This document shows positions 25,465 to 32,761 of a stretch of 64,000 nucleotides of DNA, in pieces. This DNA is from Kitasatospora sp. MAP5-34 (GTDB lineage Bacteria > Actinomycetota > Actinomycetes > Streptomycetales > Streptomycetaceae), in contig NZ_JARXZC010000001.1 in the NCBI RefSeq assembly GCF_029894335.1, positions 186,001 through 250,000 of the forward strand, written 5' to 3'. Under the pieces are notes generated by a model. It was given only the letters and a program-made list of their open reading frames with translations, was not told the origin of the DNA and made no database searches. A program made the position numbers and the translations under genes. Position 1 is the first letter of the stretch. Every line of letters starts with the position of its first letter.

Positions 25465-26718
25465 TCACTGCGCCGCCGCCGGGTGCGGCCGGGCCGCGAC
25501 CGCCGTGACCAGGGCACCCGCCGCGAACAGTGCGGCCAGTACGCTCCAGCCGACCGCGCCCATCGAGAGCACGAAGGTCATCAGCACCGGTCCGATGATC
25601 ATCTGAGCGGTGGTGCCCATGCTGAACAACGCCAGGTACTGGCTGCGGGCCCCCGCCGGGGACATCTCGTAGGAGAGCTCCCAGCACGCCACCGAGTGCA
25701 GGTTCTCGCCCACCGACAGGACCACCACGGCCAGGCTCGCGGTGACCACGGCAGCCACCACGGACAGCGACTGGGCGATCGGGAACAGCACGCACGAGGC
25801 GACCAGCAGCACGGCCGCCGCGTAGATCAGCCGGACCGCGTTGCGCACCCCACGGCCGAAGCGCGACACGTAGACCTGGAGCACGATGGTGATTCCCGTG
25901 TTGGCGGCGAGCAGGACGGACGTCATGCTCAGCGGCAGGCCGCGCTGGGCCACCACCCAGAGCGGCAGCAGCACGAACAGCACCGAGTCGTGCAGCGACA
26001 GCACCACGTTGGCCGCCGACACGAGGAGGAACCGGACGTCCCGGTACGGCCCGGCCACCCGGGCGGGGCGGTCGTCCGACCCCGACCCCGACCGCAGTGC
26101 CGGCCGGACGGTCGTCCTCGGCCCGGCCGTCCGGGACACCGACAGCAGGGCGTAGGCCACGACCAGGAACGACAGGCTGTTGGCGAAGAACAGTCCCATG
26201 AACCACGCCCGCGACTTCCAGGCCATCACCACACCCGCGAGCAGCACGCCTGCGGTGAGGCCGACGTTGCGCATCGCGCGGATCCGGGCCATCGTCTGCG
26301 TGCGGTCCTCGTCGGCCTCGTACTCGCCGACCACGACCTGGAGCAGCGGCGAGCACGCCCGGTCCAGCGCGGTGATGGCGCAGGTGAGCACCAGGTACCA
26401 GGCCAGGTCGGGCGCGAAGACGTACGCGGTGTACCCGACGGCGCGGAGCACCAGCATGGCCACGTACACCCGGGTGACACCGAGCCGGTCGACCACCCAG
26501 CCCACCGGGACGGGGCTGAGCAGACCGCAGATATTGGCCAGCGCGATGGTGCCGCCGATGGCCGCCGGGTTCAGCCCGACGAACTGGACGAAGTAGATGA
26601 TCCCGCCGGCCAGGAACAGTCCCGAGCCGGTCGAGTCGATCGCCGCCGCCTGGGCGAGCACGCGGGCCTGCCTGGTGCGCGGCAGGACGTGCTCGACCAG
26701 GCCGGCCAGCCGGGTCAT
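25465..26718 (-). CDS. MFS exporter (cluster copy 1)
   Basis: 417 residues from ATG 26718, which overlaps the Fem-like stop (TGATG); GTG codons at 26721 and 26724 in frame are alternative starts with better spacing to GGAGG. About 11-12 membrane helices, with GWVVDRLGVTRVYVAMLVLR as the MFS loop 2-3 motif, NVGLTAGVLLAGVV, and VLLAANTGITIVLQVYVSRFG after a charged central loop of about 40 residues. It is paralogous to the MFS gene at 31409. Coupled to the transferase upstream, it most likely exports the product of the cluster and gives self-protection. Confidence 0.88.
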   Translation of the reverse strand: MTRLAGLVEHVLPRTRQARVLAQAAAIDSTGSGLFLAGGIIYFVQFVGLNPAAIGGTIALANICGLLSPVPVGWVVDRLGVTRVYVAMLVLRAVGYTAYVFAPDLAWYLVLTCAITALDRACSPLLQVVVGEYEADEDRTQTMARIRAMRNVGLTAGVLLAGVVMAWKSRAWFMGLFFANSLSFLVVAYALLSVSRTAGPRTTVRPALRSGSGSDDRPARVAGPYRDVRFLLVSAANVVLSLHDSVLFVLLPLWVVAQRGLPLSMTSVLLAANTGITIVLQVYVSRFGRGVRNAVRLIYAAAVLLVASCVLFPIAQSLSVVAAVVTASLAVVVLSVGENLHSVACWELSYEMSPAGARSQYLALFSMGTTAQMIIGPVLMTFVLSMGAVGWSVLAALFAAGALVTAVAARPHPAAAQ

Positions 26719-28037
26719 CACCACCGCACCTCCGCGCCGAGGGCGGTCAGCCGACCGGCCTCCGTCCGGCTCTGCACCTCGGCGGCCAGGTGCGGCACCG
26801 CCGCGTCGGGGCCGCTGAAGCGGACGTAGCCGGACAGCGGCTCCAGGGCGCAGCCACGGGCGCGCTTGGCCTCGTAGGTCGACATCCCGAACCGGACCCG
26901 GCGCACGCCCCGGTCGAGCGCCCAGGCGGGCACGTCGTGGTAGACCAGTACGAAGTAGCAGCTCGCCGCCATGGCCTCGGGGGAGAACCCGGCCGAGCGC
27001 GCGTGCAGCACGCGGCGGCCCGGGTCGAGCAGGCCGAGTACGAAGCCGAGCACCTTGCCGTCGCTCTCGGCGGTGAACACCACGCACGCCTCGCCGACGG
27101 TGTCGCGGATCGCGTCGAACTCGACCCGGACGGCCGCCGGGTCGGTCGGCACACCGTGCTTGGCCCTCAGCTGGGCCTGAAGCTCCACCAGTTCGTCGGT
27201 GAACGCCTCGGGACCCTGCCGCACCACCGTCCGGATGTCCTGACTGCGGTAGTCCTGCAGCTCCTTGCGCAGTCTGGTCCGCCGCCTGCTGCGCAGCGAG
27301 GCCAGCCAGGTGTCGTAGTCCGCGCCGTCGGGCAGCTCGAACACGGTGTCCGCGCCGAGCAGCACCGGGGTGTAGCCCTGTGCGGCGGCGGTGTCCGCCA
27401 TCGCGGCGTGCTCCGCAGCGCCGAGGTGCAGCAAACCGCTGCTGCGGCAGCCGAGTTCGTCCGCTGCGGCGGCCAACAGGCCGGGCAGGGCGGCGAACAC
27501 GGCCTCCCGGGGGATCCGCGAACGTGGCGCGATCCGTACGCCGTGGTGCGGGCCGAACGCCGTCAGGGAGACCGTCGGGTGCTGCGCGGCCCGGATCGGT
27601 GGCAGCCGTAGCCGCAGGCTGTCGTAGCGCTCGCGGTCGGTGGCGGACAGCCGGTCCGCGTCGCCGAAGGCGCGCTCGTCACCGATCATCTTCGGCGCGT
27701 CGTAGAACAGTGAGCCGGTGTCCGGCGTGCTGATCAGCAGCGGCGCGTCCGCGCACACCGCGCCCTCCCCGTCCAGGACCAGGAGACGGCGGACCTGGTG
27801 CCGACCGGCCCGCTGGGCGAACCGCGACCAGCCCGGGTCACCCCACCAGGAATCGGCGGCCAATTCGGCATCGAATTCCCGGATCGATTCCCGGCTCGGT
27901 TCCGAGGTAGATTCCGGGCTCGATTCCGAGTGGAATCCAGAGTGGAATCCAGAGTGGAATCCAGAGTGGAATCCAGAGGTGGCCGCGCCCCGGTTCGGGT
28001 CGACGACGACACCGGATAAAACATGAATATCGCCCAC
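26718..28037 (-). CDS. Fem-like GNAT-fold aminoacyl/peptidyl transferase (copy 1)
   Basis: 439 residues from GTG 28037 (GGGGGA 6 nt upstream). Codon 7 is TTA (28019-28017), a bldA signature. Residues 20-60 are low-complexity, including four SGFH repeats from a 12-bp minisatellite. The catalytic part (about 200-420) has YDTWLASLRSRRRTRLRKEL, RTVVRQGPEAFTDELVELQA, LRAKHGVPTD, GMSTYEAKRARGCALEPLSG and YVRFSG, the double-GNAT pattern of FemAB/PF13480-type proteins. Relatives such as Fem enzymes, VlmA-like and BD-12 enzymes use aminoacyl-tRNA donors, others use acyl-CoA. With an argS and a tRNA-like gene nearby, a tRNA donor is favoured. Confidence 0.78.
   Translation of the reverse strand: MGDIHVLSGVVVDPNRGAATSGFHSGFHSGFHSGFHSESSPESTSEPSRESIREFDAELAADSWWGDPGWSRFAQRAGRHQVRRLLVLDGEGAVCADAPLLISTPDTGSLFYDAPKMIGDERAFGDADRLSATDRERYDSLRLRLPPIRAAQHPTVSLTAFGPHHGVRIAPRSRIPREAVFAALPGLLAAAADELGCRSSGLLHLGAAEHAAMADTAAAQGYTPVLLGADTVFELPDGADYDTWLASLRSRRRTRLRKELQDYRSQDIRTVVRQGPEAFTDELVELQAQLRAKHGVPTDPAAVRVEFDAIRDTVGEACVVFTAESDGKVLGFVLGLLDPGRRVLHARSAGFSPEAMAASCYFVLVYHDVPAWALDRGVRRVRFGMSTYEAKRARGCALEPLSGYVRFSGPDAAVPHLAAEVQSRTEAGRLTALGAEVRW
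27930..27977. repeat. Four 12-bp tandem repeats inside the Fem-like gene
   Basis: GTGGAATCCAGA is repeated four times exactly; on the coding minus strand it encodes Ser-Gly-Phe-His four times. Degenerate copies (ATTCCCGG, ATTCCGGG, ATTCCGAG) continue to about 27875, so the array expanded from a related motif. Frame is kept because 12 is a multiple of 3. Confidence 0.93.
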
Positions 28038-28457
28038 GATATGTCCCCCGCCACGGCTTGGGTCGCGCGGTGCTGCCCCCAGTGCGCGATTCGACCTGAG
28101 TCGTGGTCATAGCTCTTGTTCGGTCCGATGTCCAGGGAGGCTACCAGTAGTTGTTGGCTGCTACCAGCCGTTTCCTGACGATCTTTCAAGATCACTGGAC
28201 GGGTGGTCGATTACGGGCATCGGCGAGCTCAGCACGGGCCGGGTGGAGGGGCGGCAGGGCGCGGGCGGAGGTCGCGACTTGCCGTTCCGGTTGGACTGTT
28301 GCCGACGTTGGTTGTCGTGGGCATGCCGTGGGTGGGGGCCGATCGGGGTTGATCTTGAAATGGTGGCGGGTGTCTCCGGAATAGGTGACAAGGTAAACCG
28401 GGTGTCATCTAACATGGCTGCGGCAGCGAATACTTGATGACAACGAGGTCGAAAAAA
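28038..28457. promoter_or_regulatory. Divergent control region of the cluster core
   Basis: 420 bp without a supported gene between the Fem-like gene (minus) and the ATP-grasp gene (plus). A plus-strand promoter is visible: TGACAA (28386-28391), 18-bp spacer, TAACAT (28410-28415), start near 28422, followed by GAGG before ATG 28458. Other structure: palindrome GATCTTTCAAGATC (28180-28193), with GATCTTGA again at 28352, and CTACCAG at 28141 and 28161 (20 bp apart). These are candidate sites for the ParB/StrR-like regulator, unproven. Confidence 0.55.
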
Positions 28458-29711
28458 ATGGGTGCGCACGTTCTGGTGGTCGGCGACGCCAAGGAGATCC
28501 CCGGCCTGATGAGGAGCATCGGCGGGGCGGAAACCAGGACGTCGGTGATTTGCAGACTGACGGTGGTGAGCGGGCTGCGCGATGTTGCCGAGCACCAGCG
28601 GGTGGTCGGGGTGGCGCCGGAGGCCGGCACGGCCGAGTGGGTCGAGTTGGCACTGGCCGTGCACCGGGCCGACCCGGTGACGGCGGTCGGTACCTTCGGC
28701 GAACGCGACCAGGACCGCGCCGCCGCCATTGCTGCGGCCCTTGGCCTGCCCATGCACCACCCGGACACGGTGGCGGCCGTGCACGACAAGGCGCTGATGC
28801 GGCGCATCCTCGCGGACGCCGGGGTGGATGAGACCCCGGCCGCGCTGGTCTCGGGTCTCGCCGAGGCGTACGCCTTCGCCGAGCGGCACGGTTACCCGCT
28901 CATCGCCAAGCCCGGCCGGGGCGCGGGCAGCACGTTCGTGGCCCGGATAGCGTCCCCGGCCGACCTCGCCGCCGCAGTCGAACTGGCGGGTACCGCCTCG
29001 GAGTGGTCCTCCGGGACAGTGCTGATGGAGCGGTTGCTGCAGGGTCCGCAGATCAGCGTGGAGGCCCTCAGCGAGGACGGCGAGCACGTCGTCGTCGGGG
29101 TCTGCGGCAAGGTGTCCGAACCCGAGCACCTGGTCGAGGTCGGCCACCTGTGCCCGGCCCCGCTGGATGCGGCCACCCGGGCGGAGATCGAGCGCTTCGT
29201 GCCCGCCGTGCTCGACGCGCTGGGCATCGAATTCGGCGTCACGCACACCGAGTTGGTCCTCACCGCCGAGGGCCCCCGGGTGATCGAGACGCACATCCGC
29301 CCGGCGGGCGACGAGATCCCCTCGCTGGTGCGCGACGCGACCGGGGTGGACCTCATCGAGTGCGTCGTCCGGCAGACCATCGGCGAGCGGGTGTTGGGCA
29401 CCGTACGGGCCACGCTCGCCGAGCCGCGAGCGCGTGGGGCGGCCATCTGGTTCGCCTCCCCGGACGCCGAAGGCGTGCTGCGCGAGGTGGCGGGCGTGGC
29501 GGAGGCCGGCGCGGCCGAGGGTGTGGTCGAGGTCGCCGCACACCTCACGCCGGGCGCGCTCACCTCCCGGGTGTCCTCGTCGCGCGAGCGCGGGCTCTAC
29601 GTACGGGCCGTCGGCGACTCGGCCGAGCAGGCGTTGCAGCGGGCGCGTACGGCCGCCGAGTCCGTCACCTTCCTGGTCGAGACCAGGCACCTGGTGACCG
29701 AGACGGTCTGA
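28458..29711 (+). CDS. ATP-grasp ligase (L-amino acid/peptide ligase type)
   Basis: 417 residues from ATG 28458, with GAGG 9 nt upstream (TTG 28434 is a less likely start). N-terminal Rossmann-like part MGAHVLVVGDAKEIPGL; ATP-grasp domain from about 110 with DKALMRRILADAGV, YPLIAKPGRGAGSTFVARI (ATP-binding Lys), VLMERLLQGPQISVEAL, and the metal-binding end VIETHIRPAGDEIPSLV. The C-terminal domain (about 320-400) matches the lid seen in BacD/carnosine-synthase-like dipeptide ligases. It joins two amino-acid-like substrates using ATP. It is the first plus-strand gene of the core and is followed by a terminator, then a tRNA-like gene. Confidence 0.87.
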   Translation: MGAHVLVVGDAKEIPGLMRSIGGAETRTSVICRLTVVSGLRDVAEHQRVVGVAPEAGTAEWVELALAVHRADPVTAVGTFGERDQDRAAAIAAALGLPMHHPDTVAAVHDKALMRRILADAGVDETPAALVSGLAEAYAFAERHGYPLIAKPGRGAGSTFVARIASPADLAAAVELAGTASEWSSGTVLMERLLQGPQISVEALSEDGEHVVVGVCGKVSEPEHLVEVGHLCPAPLDAATRAEIERFVPAVLDALGIEFGVTHTELVLTAEGPRVIETHIRPAGDEIPSLVRDATGVDLIECVVRQTIGERVLGTVRATLAEPRARGAAIWFASPDAEGVLREVAGVAEAGAAEGVVEVAAHLTPGALTSRVSSSRERGLYVRAVGDSAEQALQRARTAAESVTFLVETRHLVTETV

Positions 29712-29739
29712 CGATCCGGCTCATGGGCAACGACGGGTG

Positions 29740-29768
29740 GCTGTCCGACAGTTCGGTTGTCGGACAGC
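29740..29768 (+). terminator. Terminator after the ATP-grasp gene
   Basis: Perfect 11-bp stem GCTGTCCGACA / TGTCGGACAGC with loop GTTCGGT, 28 nt past the stop. Repeats of the CGGTTGT motif continue downstream to 29792. Confidence 0.85.
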
Positions 29769-29793
29769 TCGGTTGTTCGGTAGTCCGGTTGTC

Positions 29794-29822
29794 TGGTCTC
29801 CGCCAAGCGACCGGTCTAGACT
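29794..29822 (+). promoter_or_regulatory. Promoter of the tRNA-like gene
   Basis: TGGTCT (29794-29799), 17-bp spacer, TAGACT (29817-29822). The start point would fall at about 29829, one base before the tRNA-like 5' end at 29830, so the gene has its own promoter rather than reading through from the ATP-grasp gene, which ends at the terminator. Confidence 0.5.
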
Positions 29823-29829
29823 CGGGCCT

Positions 29830-29915
29830 GCCGGGGTGGCGGAATTGGAAGACGCACCTGCCTTCTCAGCGGGCGGACCAATGGTCCAGTGGGGGTTCGA
29901 ATCCCTCACCCGGCG
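29830..29915 (+). tRNA. Aberrant class II tRNA-like gene (apparent anticodon UCU)
   Basis: An 86-nt cloverleaf can be drawn. Acceptor GCCGGGG pairs with ACCCGGC at six positions, with a G7/A66 mismatch. D arm TGGCGGAATTGGAAGACGC is Leu-like. Anticodon stem CCTGC/GCGGG (one U-G) encloses loop CTTCTCA, so positions 34-36 read UCU (Arg) with an unusual C37. A 5-bp variable arm GGACC-AAT-GGTCC makes it class II, and the T loop is TTCGAAT. Discriminator is G73 and CCA is not encoded. A20, C35, U36 and G73 match known bacterial ArgRS identity elements, although normal tRNA-Arg is class I. It may be a dedicated cluster tRNA or a decayed tRNA-Leu. The next gene starts 31 nt downstream. Confidence 0.6.
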
Positions 29916-29946
29916 CGCGTCGACTTCCCTCGATGGAGAGGACCGG

Positions 29947-31305
29947 ATGTCCCAGAGCGCCGTTGGCAGCAGGATTCAGCCGTGGTTCGGCGGCTATCTC
30001 GATCCGCCGACGGCCACGGCCGAGGAAATCCGCACTGTGCAGCGGCACGAGATCCGCGACATCGGCCACCCGCACCAGGAGTACTTGCCGGCCGCCCCGT
30101 TCCTCCTGCCCCGTTCGTCCTACGCCGAGCTGTTCCGGGCCGCCGACGTGATGGCGGGTCTGGTGCACCGCACCGCCCTCGAAGCAGGGCCGACCACGGC
30201 GCAGCGCATGGCGGCGTTCGGTGCCACCGACCAGGACTATCCACTGTTCCTCGCCGATTCCATGCTCGAGGAGCGATACGCCTCCTGCCTGGTGCGTCCG
30301 GACATCGTCATCGGGCCGACCGGGCCGCAGTTCCTGGAGCTCAACATCAGTGGCGGGTTCGCCGGGACCGTGGAGAGCCACTGCGGCTACGCCGCCTGGC
30401 GGGCGCTCTACGGCGCTGCCGGTGAAGGGCTGCCGTTCACCCACCACGACCCGTTCGCCGCCCGTGCCGACCTCTTCGACGACGTCTGCGAGGAACTGGC
30501 CCTACCGCGTCGGCTTGCCTGGGTGGGCGCGCTGCGTGAATCCGTGCTTCCCATCGAGGAGACCCGGTACTTCGACCTGGAGACGGACTACCTCCACAGC
30601 AGAGGGTTCGACGCCGAGTACGTTGAGGTGGAGGACGCCGACCAGTTGTGGGACTGCGCTCCGCAGGACCGGTACCCGCTGGGGTTACGGCACTTCAATG
30701 TCGCGGATCTGTCGGCGCTGGGGATCGGCATCGAGCCGGTCCGTCGGGCTCTCGACGGCGGCTGCCTGCTGCTGTCCACCCAGACCTCCGGGTTCCTGGG
30801 CAACAAGATGGCGCTGGGACTGCTGTCCGAGGGCCGGCCGTGGATGAGCGCCGCAGAACACGCCTTCGTCGAGCGGTACCTCCCGTGGACCCGTGTCCTG
30901 ACCGACCGGCGCACGAGCGTCGGCTCCACCGACGTGCAGCTCCTTCCCTACGCCGTCGAGAACCAGGAGGACCTGGTCGTCAAGCGGGGGATCGGCAGCA
31001 ACGGCCGACAGGTGGTCATCGGCCGGGAGACGGACGTCGGCACCTGGCGGGAGACCGTCGAGTCGGCCGCTGCGGCGGGAACCTCGGTGGTGCAGCGCTT
31101 CGTCCCGATCCAGTCCACCTGGCAGTCGGTGCTGACCGACGCGCTCGACGTCCCGGAGACCGTGCCGGTGGCCCCGGTGATCAGCCCGCTGCTCTTCGGC
31201 CGTCGACCGGCGGGTGCCTTCACCCGCTTCTTCGCCGACAACTCCGCCGGGATCATCAGCGTGGCGTCGCGCTCTGCCATGTCCAACGTCGTCGTCACCC
31301 GGTGA
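29947..31305 (+). CDS. Circularly permuted ATP-grasp protein (glutathionylspermidine-synthase-like)
   Basis: 452 residues from ATG 29947, GGAGAGG 5 nt upstream; 31 nt after the tRNA-like gene. Characteristic segments are QFLELNISGGFAGTVESH, GGCLLLSTQTSGFLGNKMAL, LPYAVENQEDLVVKRGIGS and NGRQVVIG, with the ATP-contacting Lys/Arg late in the chain, as in the permuted ATP-grasp (glutathionylspermidine synthase C-terminal, circularly permuted type 1/2) group found in some peptide natural-product clusters. It would form an amide bond with ATP. Codon 247 (30685-30687) is TTA, so translation may need bldA tRNA. Confidence 0.75.
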   Translation: MSQSAVGSRIQPWFGGYLDPPTATAEEIRTVQRHEIRDIGHPHQEYLPAAPFLLPRSSYAELFRAADVMAGLVHRTALEAGPTTAQRMAAFGATDQDYPLFLADSMLEERYASCLVRPDIVIGPTGPQFLELNISGGFAGTVESHCGYAAWRALYGAAGEGLPFTHHDPFAARADLFDDVCEELALPRRLAWVGALRESVLPIEETRYFDLETDYLHSRGFDAEYVEVEDADQLWDCAPQDRYPLGLRHFNVADLSALGIGIEPVRRALDGGCLLLSTQTSGFLGNKMALGLLSEGRPWMSAAEHAFVERYLPWTRVLTDRRTSVGSTDVQLLPYAVENQEDLVVKRGIGSNGRQVVIGRETDVGTWRETVESAAAAGTSVVQRFVPIQSTWQSVLTDALDVPETVPVAPVISPLLFGRRPAGAFTRFFADNSAGIISVASRSAMSNVVVTR

Positions 31306-31408
31306 GACCCGGCCGCTCCCGGCGCCACGTCGGCACAGACCTCCGAGGACACCCGGCGCGTCATGACTGTCTTGTCCACACTTCCTGGTCGGGGCCTGTG
31401 ACGAAAAC

Positions 31409-32761
31409 GTGTGCGCTGTGAGTCGCCGCGCGGGACCAGGACGGGGGCTGGTCCGTGCGTTCGCCGCAACGGCGAGAACAGAGGTCACCGAGACCCTGAA
31501 CGCCCCGGACCGGGCGGCCAGGGCACTGATCTGGGCCACGATCGTCACCTGTCTGGGAGCGGGACTGAACTACGCGGTCGCGGCCGTCTACTTCTCCACC
31601 GTGGTCGGCCTGTCCGCCGCGCAGATCGGCACCGGGCTGGCCTGCGCCGGAGTGGCCGGCGTCGGCGGGGCCTACCTCGGTGGGCAGGTGGCCGCCCGGA
31701 TCGGCTCGCGCCGCACCCTGGTCCTGAGCCTCCCCGTGCTGGGGCTGGTGATCTGCGGGTACACCCTCGCGACCGACGTGATCACATTCACCGCACTGGC
31801 CTCAGCCGTCTCCGCCCTCAGATTCGCGAACACCACGGCTCGTGCCACGATGATCGCCTCCGGCTTCACCGGGCCCGACCGGGTCCAACTCCGGGCCAGA
31901 ATGCGGGTGGTGACCAACGTGGCGACCGGCGCGGGGGCGCTGCTGGCCGGGGTCGCCCTCGCAGCTGGAACCCCGCTCGCGCTCAAGGCGGCCGTCGTCG
32001 CCGTCGGTGTGCTGACCGCTCTGAGCGCGCTGCCCCTGACGTCGCGGCGGGCCGGGGCCAGGTTCGCGGACCAGGCCCCGCCTGCGGCCGCCGCCGCAGG
32101 GCGGCGCACCGCCCCCGACCGGGGCCGGTCGCCGTTCGCCGACCTCCGGTATCTGCTGGTAGCCCTGCTGGTCGGAATCAACGCCACCTATTTCACGCTG
32201 CTCGACTTCGGCATACCCCTGTGGACCAGTCAGCACACGAAGGCACCGGTCGCGCTCATCTCCGTGCTGCTCGCCGCGAACACGGTCGTCATCGTGCTCC
32301 TCCAGGTTGCCGCCTCGAAGGGCACCCACGACGTCCGGCTGGCCGGCCGGGGCGCGTTCCGCGGTGCCGTCATGATCGCGGTGGCCTGCGCGCTGTGCGC
32401 GCTGACCGGAGGTCTGGGCGCCCTGCTCGCCTCCGGGCTGCTGCTCCTCGCGGTCCTGGTGATGTCCGCCGGCGAGGCGTACGGCGAGGCGGGCGCCTGG
32501 GGCCTGACCATGGAGTTGGCCGATCCGCGCAACCAGGCCCGCTATCAGGGGGTGGCGGAGATGGCCTACGCCGCCGGGCAGACTCTCGGACCGCTGGTGT
32601 TCGCCGCCACCGCCATCGCGCACGGATGCTGGGGCTGGGCAATGCTGGCGGGCATGTTCCTGGCCTCCGGGGCGGGCCTCCTCCTGCTCTCCCGGAACGC
32701 GGTGGCGCCCGTCCCGCCCGTCCCGCAGCCGACCCCCGATCCGGTGTCCCCGGGCACTTAG
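31409..32761 (+). CDS. MFS exporter (cluster copy 2)
   Basis: 450 residues with GTG 31409; GTG 31418 is equally possible as no clear ribosome site is present. Twelve predicted helices begin near residue 40 (LIWATIVTCLGAGLNYAVAA); loop 2-3 is GGQVAARIGSRRTLVLS, helix 7 region LLDFGIPLWTSQHT, then ISVLLAANTVVIVLLQVA, clearly paralogous to the 25465 transporter (VLLAANTGITIVLQV). Its stop overlaps by 4 nt, tail to tail, with the stop of the second Fem-like gene (32758-32761). Probably a product or precursor exporter. Confidence 0.87.
   Translation: MCAVSRRAGPGRGLVRAFAATARTEVTETLNAPDRAARALIWATIVTCLGAGLNYAVAAVYFSTVVGLSAAQIGTGLACAGVAGVGGAYLGGQVAARIGSRRTLVLSLPVLGLVICGYTLATDVITFTALASAVSALRFANTTARATMIASGFTGPDRVQLRARMRVVTNVATGAGALLAGVALAAGTPLALKAAVVAVGVLTALSALPLTSRRAGARFADQAPPAAAAAGRRTAPDRGRSPFADLRYLLVALLVGINATYFTLLDFGIPLWTSQHTKAPVALISVLLAANTVVIVLLQVAASKGTHDVRLAGRGAFRGAVMIAVACALCALTGGLGALLASGLLLLAVLVMSAGEAYGEAGAWGLTMELADPRNQARYQGVAEMAYAAGQTLGPLVFAATAIAHGCWGWAMLAGMFLASGAGLLLLSRNAVAPVPPVPQPTPDPVSPGT

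Noticed and set aside
25353..25517. 55-residue N-terminal RPTRPT-repeat extension of the CHAT protein
   Set aside because: It is the translation of the 9-bp intergenic repeat; ATG 25352 has GGAG 5 nt upstream.
29830..29915. Selenocysteine tRNA (selC) for the class II tRNA-like gene
   Set aside because: The anticodon is not UCA, the acceptor is not an 8-bp stem, the D arm is Leu-like and no selA/selB/selD genes are near. Only G73 and the long arm agree.
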